From Vibrio stylophorae (GTDB lineage Bacteria; Pseudomonadota; Gammaproteobacteria; Enterobacterales; Vibrionaceae), in assembly GCF_921293875.1 (NCBI RefSeq), contig NZ_CAKLDI010000001.1, forward strand, positions 2,811,825 to 2,875,824: a stretch of 64,000 nt of DNA. Direction: 5' to 3'. Positions 47,847 to 59,428 of this stretch are shown piece by piece (positions within the stretch are counted from its first letter, which is position 1; the number at the start of each line of letters is the position of its first letter). The notes beneath the pieces are model-generated. The model was not told the origin of the DNA and ran no database searches. It saw only the letters and a list, made by a program, of their open reading frames with translations. The translations under genes and the position numbers were made by a program.

Positions 47847-49808
47847 ATGAAGACTCGCCTCATTCCGCTGTTTGTTATCTGTAGCGGATTAAGCGCTTGC
47901 CAATTACTTTCTGAGCACGCGCAACCGACCCACCTCTATTCAGAGCACGACACCATGCCATTGATGGCTGATCCGTCGGGATGGTTTCACGTGAAACCAT
48001 TGGCGCTTCATCAGAATTTCTACCTTTCAGGTCAAACCCCTTTTTGCCCAAGCGAAAACGCTGAACCACTTCGTGTTGGTCAACCCATTACGCTACAAAG
48101 CTGTGATAAGGCAAGCATGATTGCCGTGACTTTTGATTCACAAAATCCACACCGCTTAAAACTTGAATCGAATAATGGTCAGTGGCAATTGCAAATGGAA
48201 GATGAACGCAATGTACCGCATAGCGATCAGCTTGAGTTTGCAGAGATGCAAATGGTGACCATTGGAGAATCCGAAGCGGTAACCGATCAAACCGCAGCCA
48301 TCGTCGAGCAGCCAAGTAACATCAATCAAGGCTGCGCCATTCCATCGAGTGGCCCTGTTACGGTCGATGTCAGTGGTCAGTTTATGGATGGCACACAGGT
48401 TCGCGATTACTACAGCGGCAAAATTGAAACGGTACGCAACGGCAAGGTCACCTTTACGCCAGAAACCTATAGCGGTGGTTTATTACTACTTGTTGCTGTC
48501 AACGCTAGCCAAGCCGTTGCCAGTGAAACCTTACAAAGTACCTATACGGTTCATCTCGATCGCTTCTACAATGGCGACCAAGAAAATGATTTCTCCTATG
48601 GTCGTCAAAATTCAGCGCAAAATCCCAATAGTTTTATGGGCGGCGACTTAGCTGGTTTAACTCAAAAACTGGATTACCTCGCAGAGCTTGGTGTCACCAC
48701 CATAGCGATTCAAGCGCCCTTTGAACAAGTGCATGGCTGGCTACCGATCAAGCAGCAACCATTCCCCACCTATCCCATCGACGGTAAGCAAGTATTAGAT
48801 TTCACAACGCTTGATGCCAACTATGGACAAGCACAAGATCTGCGAAATCTAATCGCCTTAGCGCATGGCCTAAATATGAAGGTGGTGTTTGATGTGGATC
48901 TAAGCCATGTTGGTCAAGCGACAGCTTTGGATATGGCGCAATATGGCTTTGGCGCACTTGAACATCCAACGCATAACGACCCAAGTCTTTGGACAAAACA
49001 AGCATTGGCTGCCTTTGAACTCAACCCAGATTCGGCACAATGGCAACATTGGTGGGGACCTTGGATTGAGCGTATCGATTCACCCGAACTTCGCTTGAAG
49101 CAAAACCCAAAAGTAACGCTTCCTGAGTTTTTCGCTCGCAAACCTGACAGTAAAGTCACGGCCATAGAGAACGCAAAGCTAGTGGATTATCTTGCCCAGT
49201 GGCTTGCCTACTGGCCAAAAGAGTTTGGTATTGATGGCATGCGTCTACAGGCAAATCTCACAGCTGAGCAAACGCAGCAAATTCAAAAAGCGACATCACA
49301 AGCACTGCAAGGCTGGAAGTCACAATATATTTTCCAGAGCGCTAACACCACCCCATTTGAATTAGCAATCAACAGTGCTGCCATCCCAGCCGCTTCAATC
49401 GACCCAAGCTGTATTAACCAAATCGATGGCTACTACCAAGCCGGCAATCAAAATAAATCCGCGGTCGAGCATTTCGATAGCAGCCAGCTGAACCTGAGCA
49501 ATATTCAAGAGCGAGATCAAGCGACTTGGTTGCTACTCACCAACCGTCCGATTTCTATCAGTTATGGCAGTGAGTTAAACCGCCAAGCAGATCAGCGCGC
49601 TGATGCTTTTTATCCCGCACTGAGTCCTATGCCGTGGCAAAAAAATAACACTCAACTGCAATTGCACTGGCAAAAATTACTGCAATTTCGTCGCCAGTTC
49701 CCAGTACTTGTGACTGGCGATCATCAGCTTGTGCAAGCATCACCCTACTACGCGTTTGTTCGAGAGAATAACAAACAAAAGGTGATGGTCGTATTCGCGC
49801 CTCGATAA
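47847..49808 (+). CDS. MalS-like alpha-amylase family lipoprotein lacking catalytic residues
   Basis: A 653-residue GH13-like protein homologous along its length to E. coli periplasmic alpha-amylase MalS. The signal peptide ends in LSAC (C18), so a lipoprotein. Family stretches remain: VRDYYSGKIETVRNGKVTFTP (186-205), LDRFYNGD.N..SYGR (237-253), GGDLAGLTQKLDYLAELGV, APFEQVHGW and LDANYG. In MalS the catalytic aspartate is in GFRVDTAKH; here the site reads GMRLQAN (464-470) with Q468. The acid in TGEAW is replaced by IFQSAN (495-500), and the SSHDT aspartate by SNIQERD (551-557). Region I is DVDLSH in place of DVVMNH. It should be catalytically inactive as an amylase; a binding role is possible. 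A parS-like site lies at codons 45-51. Confidence 0.88.
   Translation: MKTRLIPLFVICSGLSACQLLSEHAQPTHLYSEHDTMPLMADPSGWFHVKPLALHQNFYLSGQTPFCPSENAEPLRVGQPITLQSCDKASMIAVTFDSQNPHRLKLESNNGQWQLQMEDERNVPHSDQLEFAEMQMVTIGESEAVTDQTAAIVEQPSNINQGCAIPSSGPVTVDVSGQFMDGTQVRDYYSGKIETVRNGKVTFTPETYSGGLLLLVAVNASQAVASETLQSTYTVHLDRFYNGDQENDFSYGRQNSAQNPNSFMGGDLAGLTQKLDYLAELGVTTIAIQAPFEQVHGWLPIKQQPFPTYPIDGKQVLDFTTLDANYGQAQDLRNLIALAHGLNMKVVFDVDLSHVGQATALDMAQYGFGALEHPTHNDPSLWTKQALAAFELNPDSAQWQHWWGPWIERIDSPELRLKQNPKVTLPEFFARKPDSKVTAIENAKLVDYLAQWLAYWPKEFGIDGMRLQANLTAEQTQQIQKATSQALQGWKSQYIFQSANTTPFELAINSAAIPAASIDPSCINQIDGYYQAGNQNKSAVEHFDSSQLNLSNIQERDQATWLLLTNRPISISYGSELNRQADQRADAFYPALSPMPWQKNNTQLQLHWQKLLQFRRQFPVLVTGDHQLVQASPYYAFVRENNKQKVMVVFAPR
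47984..47997. other. parS-like site 1 (inside the MalS-like gene)
   Basis: GTTTCACGTGAAAC, a perfect 14-base palindrome matching the core of the ParB binding site TGTTTCACGTGAAACA; the flanks are G and C, so the full palindrome is 18 bases. It encodes WFHVKP in the host gene. Confidence 0.85.
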
Positions 49809-49826
49809 TTTAGTATCTCTATTCTA

Positions 49827-49848
49827 AAGCGGCTTCGGCCGCTTTTTT
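49827..49848 (+). terminator. Terminator of the MalS-like gene
   Basis: Stem AAGCGGC / GCCGCTT with a TTCG tetraloop followed by T6; the T tract abuts a parS-like site. Confidence 0.88.
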
Positions 49849-49862
49849 GTTTCACGTGAAAC
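49849..49862. other. parS-like site 2
   Basis: GTTTCACGTGAAAC, exact parS core, intergenic, immediately after the T tract of the preceding terminator. Confidence 0.85.
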
Positions 49863-49900
49863 TCAAAACACCAATCGACCTAAATCAAAGTGCTGGATTT

Positions 49901-49914
49901 GTTTCATGTGAAAC
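49901..49914. other. parS-like site 3 (one core mismatch)
   Basis: TGTTTCATGTGAAACA context, differing from the consensus at one central base (CATG for CACG). 52 bases from site 2, upstream of avtA. Confidence 0.7.
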
Positions 49915-50011
49915 ACTCTGAAAAACACGCTGCTATCTTTACTTTGTTCTATAAAAAGGTATGTTGTTGGGAATAAAATTTGAACAACACAGACCAAGTA
50001 CAGTGAGTAAA

Positions 50012-51268
50012 ATGGATTTTTCAAACTTTGGTAAACGATTCACGTGTGATTCTGGAATCACACAGTTAATGGATGATTTAAATGATGGCCTGCAAAATCC
50101 AGACGCCATTATGCTCGGTGGTGGAAATCCAGCGCAAATCCCACAAGCGCTGACTCAGTTTGAAGCTGAATTAAGCCAACTCTTAAGCAACGGCAAGTTA
50201 CTTCATAGTCTGACCAATTATGATGGCCCGCAGGGCAAAGATGTTTTTGTCAGCGCATTGGCTCAAATGTTTCATCGAGATTTTGGCTGGCCGATCAGCA
50301 AAGAAAATATCGCCCTCACCAATGGTAGCCAATCCTCTTTCTTCTACCTCTTCAACCTGCTTGCAGGTGAATGTCAGAACCAACATAAAAAAGTACTGCT
50401 ACCTTTAGCACCTGAGTATATTGGCTATGCCGATACCGGGCTAAGCGATGAGATGTTTATCTCAGTCAAACCAAAAATCGACATGCTTAGCGATGGTCAA
50501 TTTAAATATCATATCGATTTTGACGCATTAGAAATTAGTGATGATATTGGTTTAATTTGTGTTTCTCGCCCCACCAACCCAACTGGTAATGTGCTTACTG
50601 ATCTAGAAATTGAAAAGCTCGATCAACTCGCGCGCGCCCATCAAATTCCATTACTTATTGATAATGCCTACGGCCTGCCATTTCCAAATATCGTCTTTAC
50701 CGATGCTAAACCGCACTGGAATGACAACACGATTTTATGCCTGAGCTTATCGAAACTGGGTTTACCCGGCTCACGTTGTGGTATTGTGATTGCCCAGCCT
50801 GAAATTATTCGCGCACTCGCCAATCTAAACGGAATCACCAATTTAGCACCAGGTAGCGTGGGACCCGCCATCGCCACACAAATGATTGAGCAAAATCGTC
50901 TGCAATCTTTGTGCGATGACGTCATCACCCCCTATTACCAAGCCAAAAGCCAAGCAACGATTGCACTCATTCGTCAGCATCTGGACTCAGAACAAGTGCT
51001 GATACATAAATCTGAGGGCGCGATTTTTCTTTGGCTATGGTTCCCTCACCTGCCAATTAGCAGCGTTGAATTTTACCGCCGATTAAAAGCCCGGGGTGTC
51101 TTGGTGGTGCCTGGCGAGCATTTCTTTATTGGCCTTCAAGATCAAAACTGGCCCCATGCGAAGCAATGTTTGCGTCTGAACTATGTGCAAGCCGATGACA
51201 AAATGGCAAAAGGGATTGCGATTATCGCAGAAGTTTACCAACAGCTATTGAACGAATCAGCTCACTAA
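50012..51268 (+). CDS. avtA: Valine-pyruvate aminotransferase
   Basis: PLP-dependent aminotransferase that exchanges amino groups between valine or alpha-aminobutyrate and alanine (transaminase C). The 418 residues show SGITQLMDDLNDGL, AIMLGGGNPAQIP, NYDGPQGK, LTNGSQSSFFYLFNLLAGE, SRPTNPTGNVLTD and SLSKLGLPGSRCG with the PLP lysine, all strongly matching E. coli AvtA. I chose ATG 50012 (MDFSNFGKRFT) to match the family start; an upstream in-frame TTG-type extension to 49961 has no counterpart. The gene is bracketed by parS-like sites on both sides. Confidence 0.95.
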   Translation: MDFSNFGKRFTCDSGITQLMDDLNDGLQNPDAIMLGGGNPAQIPQALTQFEAELSQLLSNGKLLHSLTNYDGPQGKDVFVSALAQMFHRDFGWPISKENIALTNGSQSSFFYLFNLLAGECQNQHKKVLLPLAPEYIGYADTGLSDEMFISVKPKIDMLSDGQFKYHIDFDALEISDDIGLICVSRPTNPTGNVLTDLEIEKLDQLARAHQIPLLIDNAYGLPFPNIVFTDAKPHWNDNTILCLSLSKLGLPGSRCGIVIAQPEIIRALANLNGITNLAPGSVGPAIATQMIEQNRLQSLCDDVITPYYQAKSQATIALIRQHLDSEQVLIHKSEGAIFLWLWFPHLPISSVEFYRRLKARGVLVVPGEHFFIGLQDQNWPHAKQCLRLNYVQADDKMAKGIAIIAEVYQQLLNESAH

Positions 51269-51270
51269 TC

Positions 51271-51286
51271 TGTTTCACGTGAAACA
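51271..51286. other. parS-like site 4 (perfect 16-mer)
   Basis: TGTTTCACGTGAAACA, a perfect 16-base palindrome equal to the consensus ParB site, in the short gap between avtA and the ibpA-side terminator. Confidence 0.9.
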
Positions 51287-51312
51287 AAAAAGCGCTCTAT
51301 TGAGCGCTTTTT
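51286..51312. terminator. Bidirectional terminator between avtA and ibpA
   Basis: Stem AAGCGCTC / GAGCGCTT with a TATT loop, flanked by A and T runs. Confidence 0.88.
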
Positions 51313-51333
51313 TATTCTTTGGGTTCAGTCGTA

Positions 51334-51771
51334 TTACTTGTTCTCAAGTACTCGGTTCTGACCAATAGCAATATTGCGTGGTTTACTCTCTTCAGGAATC
51401 TCACGATCAAGGTCAATGTGTAGTAAACCATTTTCCATATCAGCAGCGGTCACCTTCACGTGATCAGCTAATTGAAACTTACGCTCAAAATCACGCTCTG
51501 CAATACCTTGGTAGAGGTACTGTTTCTCTTCATTTTGTGACTTTTTCAACCCTGTAACTTTTAAAATATTCTCAGTTTGGGTGAGTGTTAGTTGCTCTGG
51601 TGAAAAACCAGCCACAGCCATAGTGATGCGATAACTGTGCTCACCTGTCTGCTCAATATTATATGGAGGGTAACTGCCGTTGCCTGCACTGCTGGTTTGC
51701 TCAAGCTGATTAAAGATGCGATCAAAACCAATGGCTGAACGGTATAGTGGAGAAAAATCGATAGTACGCAT
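51334..51771 (-). CDS. ibpA: Small heat-shock protein IbpA
   Basis: ATP-independent holdase of the Hsp20 / alpha-crystallin family that binds aggregating proteins and hands them to ClpB-DnaK. The 145-residue protein begins MRTIDFSPLYRSAIGFDRIF as IbpA does, has the alpha-crystallin core with YRITMAVAGFSPEQLTL and the hallmark GLLHIDL, and a C-terminal IPE anchor-like stretch. Only one ibp gene is present here where E. coli has ibpA-ibpB. The leader has an RNA thermometer hairpin covering the ribosome binding site, and a sigma-32-like promoter may lie further upstream. Confidence 0.94.
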   Translation of the reverse strand: MRTIDFSPLYRSAIGFDRIFNQLEQTSSAGNGSYPPYNIEQTGEHSYRITMAVAGFSPEQLTLTQTENILKVTGLKKSQNEEKQYLYQGIAERDFERKFQLADHVKVTAADMENGLLHIDLDREIPEESKPRNIAIGQNRVLENK

Positions 51772-51775
51772 ATTG

Positions 51776-51797
51776 CTATCCTCATTTAAAGCGATAG
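51776..51797 (-). promoter_or_regulatory. ROSE-like RNA thermometer over the ibpA ribosome binding site
   Basis: Minus-strand CTATCGCT, a 7-base loop TTAAATG, then AGGATAG: seven pairs with a single bulged G, hiding the AGGA Shine-Dalgarno that lies 7 bases before ATG. The anti-Shine-Dalgarno reads UCGCU, which fits the UYGCU motif of ROSE elements as in E. coli ibpA. Melting on heating would free the site. Confidence 0.8.
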
Positions 51798-51860
51798 ATA
51801 AAATAGTGCTCCCTGTCGGCGAGCGTTTGCTAACCCAATCGGCATTAGCTTCACCTTAGA

Positions 51861-51887
51861 TCTATGGCCCAAATTTTACTTTTCAAC
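51861..51887 (-). promoter_or_regulatory. Possible sigma-32 promoter for ibpA
   Basis: Minus-strand GTTGAAA (51881-51887) about 12 bases ahead of GGCCATAG (51862-51869), resembling CTTGAAA and CCCCATNT with mismatches; spacing is at the short end. Weak evidence. Confidence 0.35.
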
Positions 51888-51942
51888 ACCACCAGCAAAA
51901 AAATTATCGAAATAAAATTTATCGCATTGAAATTTAAGTAAT

Positions 51943-51966
51943 AAAAAAGCGCTCCTTGGAGCGCTT
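51943..51966 (-). terminator. gyrB terminator
   Basis: Stem AAGCGCTCC / GGAGCGCTT; on the minus strand followed by T6. Separates gyrB from ibpA. Confidence 0.85.
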
Positions 51967-51985
51967 TGAGGCTTAATCAAAATGA

Positions 51986-55500
<3,515 letters not shown>

Positions 55501-55781
55501 ATTGTTCTTGTTCTCGCTCTATTTCTGGCCATGGCATCATCAATTGATATCGTCATTTTCAGGGCTTGGCAGGCGCCTGTTTCAGCTTCAAATTTTACTG
55601 CGCCGAAGCTTACCAATTCTACACAAAAGGCGGTTATGAAACCACCTTGGATTGCCCTTTGCAGGCAGGAAATGGGGTCGAAAAAGCCAACTAGGTCACA
55701 GCATTTCACCAAGTTGATCGGACATAAAAAAAGCGCTCATATTTGAGCGCTTTTTTGACAAAAATTTAAGCGAAAATCCGC
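55501..55781. other. dnaN-recF gap
   Basis: About 280 bases with a terminator at 55725-55757 and no supported gene. On the plus strand a frame without a start codon reads through to a stop near 55694 (ending GNGVEKAN); I could not assign it to any family and treat it as chance or decayed sequence. A recF promoter is expected on the minus strand but none stood out. Confidence 0.5.
55725..55757 (-). terminator. dnaN terminator
   Basis: Stem AGCGCTCA / TGAGCGCT (minus strand), with T7 afterwards on that strand; A and T tracts on both sides allow bidirectional function. Confidence 0.85.
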
Positions 55782-56882
55782 TTACAGGCGAATTGGCATC
55801 ACCACATAAAGGGCTGCACCATCCTGAACATTTTCCACCAAAGCACTGGCATTGGCATCAGACAAACTCATCTGTACCTGATCGCATTTGAGCGTATTAA
55901 GTACATCAAGCAAATAACTGACGTTAAAACCAATCTCAAGCTCACCACCTTGGTAGCTCACATCCAAGTTTTCTTCCGCTTCTTCCTGCTCTGGGTTGTT
56001 GGCCGTAATGCGCAACTGATTATCCGCCAAGTTCAAACGAACACCGCGGAACTTCTCATTCGACAAGATAGCCGCACGAGAAAACGCCTGACGCAATTGA
56101 TCGCAGCTTGCAATCAAGGTTTTGTTGGTACTCTGAGGCAGAACGCGACGATAGTCAGGGAAACGGCCATCAACCAGTTTTGAAGTAAACACATAGTTGT
56201 TCACCTCAGCACGTAAATTGGCGTTACCAATTTGAATGGTGACCAAATCATCTGGGCTATCAAGTAGCTTAGCTAGCTCCATTACCCCTTTGCGCGGCAC
56301 AATCACTTGATGCTCACCGCACTCATCCAACAGTTGCTGCGTGCACACCGCCATCCGGTGACCATCCGTCGCAACCGCTTTCAGGGTTTGACCCGCAATA
56401 TCAAATAGCATGCCGTTCAAGTAGTAACGCACATCCTGATTGGCCATGGAGAACTGCGTGCTATCAATCAAATGACGCAGTTGAGACTGCGGTAGACTGA
56501 ACTGCACTTCGGTTTGCCAGCTATCGATATTTGGAAAATCAGCCGCAGGCAAAGTCGCCAATGAATAGCGGCTACGGCCTGATCGCAAAATTAAGCGGTC
56601 ATGATCGAGCGTCACATCAATAGGCGCACTATCAGGCAGGCCACGGCAAATATCTAAAAATTTACGCGCCGGAACGGTAATTTCACCTTCACTGATTTGA
56701 CCTTCAAGGGCAATTTTTGCCACCAATTCAACTTCAAGGTCAGTGCCGGTGAGATATAGCCAACCTTCACGAACCTGCATCAGCAAGTTGCCGAGAATCG
56801 GTAGTGATGGACGCCCACCCAAGCCACTACAGACTTGTTGCAGCGGTTTAATCAAACGATCACGCGTTAAGCTAAATTGCAT
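55782..56882 (-). CDS. dnaN: DNA polymerase III sliding clamp (beta)
   Basis: Ring-shaped processivity clamp. The 366-residue protein equals E. coli in length and has three repeated domains, with PILGNLLMQV, ARKFLDICRGLP, STLPAADFPN, FSMANQDVRYYLNGML, ATDGHRMAVC, IVPRKGVMEL, FTSKLVDGRFPDYRRVLP, and the C-terminal VVMPIRL near the hydrophobic partner-binding cleft. ATG 56882 is preferred; ATG 56885 directly overlaps the dnaA TAA by one base. Confidence 0.97.
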   Translation of the reverse strand: MQFSLTRDRLIKPLQQVCSGLGGRPSLPILGNLLMQVREGWLYLTGTDLEVELVAKIALEGQISEGEITVPARKFLDICRGLPDSAPIDVTLDHDRLILRSGRSRYSLATLPAADFPNIDSWQTEVQFSLPQSQLRHLIDSTQFSMANQDVRYYLNGMLFDIAGQTLKAVATDGHRMAVCTQQLLDECGEHQVIVPRKGVMELAKLLDSPDDLVTIQIGNANLRAEVNNYVFTSKLVDGRFPDYRRVLPQSTNKTLIASCDQLRQAFSRAAILSNEKFRGVRLNLADNQLRITANNPEQEEAEENLDVSYQGGELEIGFNVSYLLDVLNTLKCDQVQMSLSDANASALVENVQDGAALYVVMPIRL

Positions 56883-56884
56883 CA

Positions 56885-58282
56885 TTATGACGATAGAATC
56901 CGAATTAGGTTGGAGTAGTCTTCTTTAATATCGTGGCTCTCTTCGCGCAGTTGCTCAATCTTGCGACAAGCATGCAGCACCGTTGTGTGGTCACGACCAC
57001 CAAAGGCATCGCCAATTTCTGGCAAGCTATGGTTGGTTAACTCTTTGGCCAAGGCCATCGCCATTTGACGAGGGCGCGCCACCGAGCGAGAGCGACGTTT
57101 CGATAGCAAATCTGCCATCTTAATTTTGTAGTATTCCGCCACCGTTTTTTGAATATTATCGATGGTGACTAGTTTTTCTTGCAGTGCGAGCAGGTCACGT
57201 AATGCCTCACGCACAAAATCTATGGTAATCGCACGCCCAGTAAAATTGGCATTTGCGATCACACGGTTTAACGCCCCTTCTAACTCGCGCACATTGGAGC
57301 GCAGGCGCTTGGCAATAAAGAACGCTACTTCATCCGGTAAGCGGATAGCGTGATCCTCTGCTTTTTTCATCAGGATCGCGACACGGGTTTCCAACTCTGG
57401 CGGCTCAATAGCAACGGTTAAACCCCAACCAAATCGTGATTTCAGACGATCTTCAACACCGCTGATCTCCTTTGGATAGCGATCAGACGTCAAAATGATC
57501 TGTTGGTTCCCTTCAAGCAAGGCGTTAAAGGTATGGAAGAACTCTTCTTGCGAGCGCTCTTTATTGGCAAAAAATTGAATATCATCGATCAGCAAAGCAT
57601 CAACACTACGGTAATAACGTTTGAAATCTTCAATGGCGTTATTTTGTAGCGCTTTCACCATATCTTGCACAAACCGTTCAGAATGCATGTAGACCACGCA
57701 AGCGTCTGGTTTTCTGGCAATAATCGCATTACCTACCGCATGTAATAGGTGCGTTTTACCCAGGCCAGTACCGCCATATAAAAAGAGCGGGTTATAGGCC
57801 GCACCAGGGTTATCTGACACCTGACGGGCTGCGGCAAGAGCAAGCTGGTTCGATTTACCTTCAACAAAATTCGTAAATTTATGTTTCGGGTTAACGTTTG
57901 ATCGATGATTGATCTCAGGACGCGGCGCTTCACTTTGCGGTGACCACTGCGGGCTCACCGGCTGCTGACGCGAACTCGGATTTGGATTGATACTCACTTT
58001 TGGCGGCATGGTTGATTCAACCACTGCCCGCTGTACCGGACGACTGCCCACTTCAAAGCGCAGTACCGGCATATCTGGACCGCAAAATTCTTGAAGTAAT
58101 GAATTGATTTGGTTGAGATATTTATCTCGAACCCAATCCAATACAAAACGATTTGGGGCAAAAAGCGTAAGCTGACGATCGTTCAACTCTGCCTGCAGCG
58201 GCCGCACCCACATACTAAACTCAGTTGCGGGCAGTTGCTCTTGAAGACGCGCTAGGCACTGTAACCAAAGCGAAGAGGACAC
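56885..58282 (-). CDS. dnaA: Chromosomal replication initiator DnaA (GTG start)
   Basis: Binds DnaA boxes at oriC and opens the duplex. From the GTG at 58282 the product has 465 residues (E. coli 467) with domain [24 protein letters not shown], a Pro/Ser-rich linker (about 90-130), the AAA+ domain (Walker [11 protein letters not shown], Walker [10 protein letters not shown]) and the domain IV signature [16 protein letters not shown] chose GTG because GGAG lies 6 bases before it and E. coli uses GTG at the same place; the frame is open upstream to 58390, and ATG 58294 is a lesser option. A DnaA box (TTATACACA, 58383-58391) sits in its leader, suggesting autorepression. In operon with dnaN. Confidence 0.97.
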   Translation of the reverse strand: MSSSLWLQCLARLQEQLPATEFSMWVRPLQAELNDRQLTLFAPNRFVLDWVRDKYLNQINSLLQEFCGPDMPVLRFEVGSRPVQRAVVESTMPPKVSINPNPSSRQQPVSPQWSPQSEAPRPEINHRSNVNPKHKFTNFVEGKSNQLALAAARQVSDNPGAAYNPLFLYGGTGLGKTHLLHAVGNAIIARKPDACVVYMHSERFVQDMVKALQNNAIEDFKRYYRSVDALLIDDIQFFANKERSQEEFFHTFNALLEGNQQIILTSDRYPKEISGVEDRLKSRFGWGLTVAIEPPELETRVAILMKKAEDHAIRLPDEVAFFIAKRLRSNVRELEGALNRVIANANFTGRAITIDFVREALRDLLALQEKLVTIDNIQKTVAEYYKIKMADLLSKRRSRSVARPRQMAMALAKELTNHSLPEIGDAFGGRDHTTVLHACRKIEQLREESHDIKEDYSNLIRILSS

Positions 58283-58382
58283 ATCAGGCTCCATGAGATC
58301 GATGAAAAAGGGCAGCAATTTTATACTGGTCCTAGGCAGATCGCCAGCGATAAGATCCCAGATCCCGTGGATTAGATCGAAG

Positions 58383-58391
58383 TTATACACA
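58383..58391 (+). promoter_or_regulatory. DnaA box in the dnaA leader
   Basis: TTATACACA, the sequence of E. coli R2, 101 bases ahead of the dnaA start codon; consistent with autoregulation. Confidence 0.6.
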
Positions 58392-58531
58392 TCATCGCAG
58401 TGTTTTTTCGTGGATCATCACATTTTTTACGCTGGTTACTCACAATCTTCACCCAAATTTAAGCACAGTGTGATCAAAAACACAGCGAAGCGGCTAAATT
58501 TGTGACAGTGAAAGGAGATCGCGGTGGATCC

Positions 58532-58559
58532 TTGCACAACGAAAAGAAGCAGGTATAAT
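58532..58559 (+). promoter_or_regulatory. rpmH promoter, distal
   Basis: TTGCAC, 16-base spacer, TATAAT, about 140 bases ahead of rpmH. Confidence 0.7.
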
Positions 58560-58591
58560 TCTGCGCCCAGTGTGAGACCTCGCAAGGTTTA

Positions 58592-58620
58592 TTGACTCAG
58601 GTCATTAAGCCGATTACAAT
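58592..58620 (+). promoter_or_regulatory. rpmH promoter, proximal
   Basis: TTGACT, 17-base spacer, TACAAT, 80 bases ahead of the rpmH ATG. Confidence 0.75.
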
Positions 58621-58700
58621 TCCGCCTCTTTTTTCGAGGTGAAGCGAATTCTCGCGCACTTAGTAAAAAGAATACTGATCAGTATATATAGGTAATTATC

Positions 58701-58835
58701 ATGAAACGTACCTTTCAACCATCAGTTCTAAAGCGCAAGCGTAACCACGGTTTCCGTGCACGCATGGCGACTCAGAACGGTCGTAAGATCCTAGCCGCTC
58801 GTCGTGCTAAAGGTCGTAAAAAGCTATCTGCGTAA
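58701..58835 (+). CDS. rpmH: 50S ribosomal protein L34
   Basis: Highly basic 44-residue ribosomal protein, [18 protein letters not shown] then [22 protein letters not shown], the complete L34 signature. It is divergent from dnaA across a shared control region, and followed after 11 bases by rnpA. Too short to show in routine open-frame screens. Confidence 0.98.
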   Translation: MKRTFQPSVLKRKRNHGFRARMATQNGRKILAARRAKGRKKLSA

Positions 58836-58846
58836 TCATCACTCTG

Positions 58847-59203
58847 GTGAATACATTAGCTTTCAGTCGGGAGTTACGTTTGTTAACTCCCGAACACTTT
58901 CAAAATGTCTTCCAGCGTGCCAAACGTGCTGGTAGCCCTCATTTAACCATTCTTTCCCGCGCTAACGACCTTGGACATCCTCGTTTAGGTCTTGCTGTCC
59001 CTAAAAAACAAATCCGTTTTGCTGTCGATCGCAACCGCTTTAAACGCATTGTTCGCGAGAGTTTTCGGCACCACCAGCATCAACTTGGTCATTTTGACTT
59101 CGTCGTCATTGCTAAAAAAAGCGCCAGTGAATTGTCTAATGATGAGCTCTATCACGTCCTGGAGAAATTATGGCAACGTCTCTCTCGCCCCTCGCGTGGT
59201 TAG
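58847..59203 (+). CDS. rnpA: Ribonuclease P protein component (GTG start)
   Basis: Protein cofactor of RNase P for tRNA 5' maturation. The 118-residue protein has [15 protein letters not shown] and the RNA-binding basic helix [20 protein letters not shown] with the family motif RN..KR..RE..R. The GTG at 58847 lies 11 bases after the rpmH stop; E. coli rnpA also starts GTG. Ends inside yidD (34-base overlap). Confidence 0.96.
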   Translation: MNTLAFSRELRLLTPEHFQNVFQRAKRAGSPHLTILSRANDLGHPRLGLAVPKKQIRFAVDRNRFKRIVRESFRHHQHQLGHFDFVVIAKKSASELSNDELYHVLEKLWQRLSRPSRG

Positions 59204-59427
59204 CCACTAAACTAATCCGCTTCTATCAGCTGGTGATCAGCCCGCTTATCGGCCCGCGTTGTCGTTTTACTCCAAGTTGTTCCCAATACGCTATAGAAGC
59301 CATTAAAATTCACGGTGTAATAAAAGGCGGTTGGTTAACAATCAAACGTCTATTAAAATGCCACCCTTTAAATGATGGTGGTTACGACCCAGTTCCACCT
59401 CATCAGCATACAAACAGAGATCAATAA
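59170..59427 (+). CDS. yidD: Membrane protein insertion efficiency factor YidD
   Basis: Small protein (85 residues) that aids YidC-dependent insertion. It has [31 protein letters not shown], with the three conserved cysteines, and [14 protein letters not shown]. Same length as E. coli YidD (85). Its start overlaps the rnpA end and its stop lies one base before yidC, so the chain rpmH-rnpA-yidD-yidC is translationally compact. Confidence 0.96.
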   Translation: MATSLSPLAWLATKLIRFYQLVISPLIGPRCRFTPSCSQYAIEAIKIHGVIKGGWLTIKRLLKCHPLNDGGYDPVPPHQHTNRDQ

Positions 59428-59428
59428 G

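Noticed and set aside
50036..50056. ATTCACGTGTGAT at the avtA start as a sixth parS
   Set aside because: Only the centre matches; the outer GTT/AAC arms are missing.
55531..55746. Plus-strand frame of 71 codons in the dnaN-recF gap
   Set aside because: No family resemblance, weak start, and it runs into the dnaN terminator hairpin; treated as chance.
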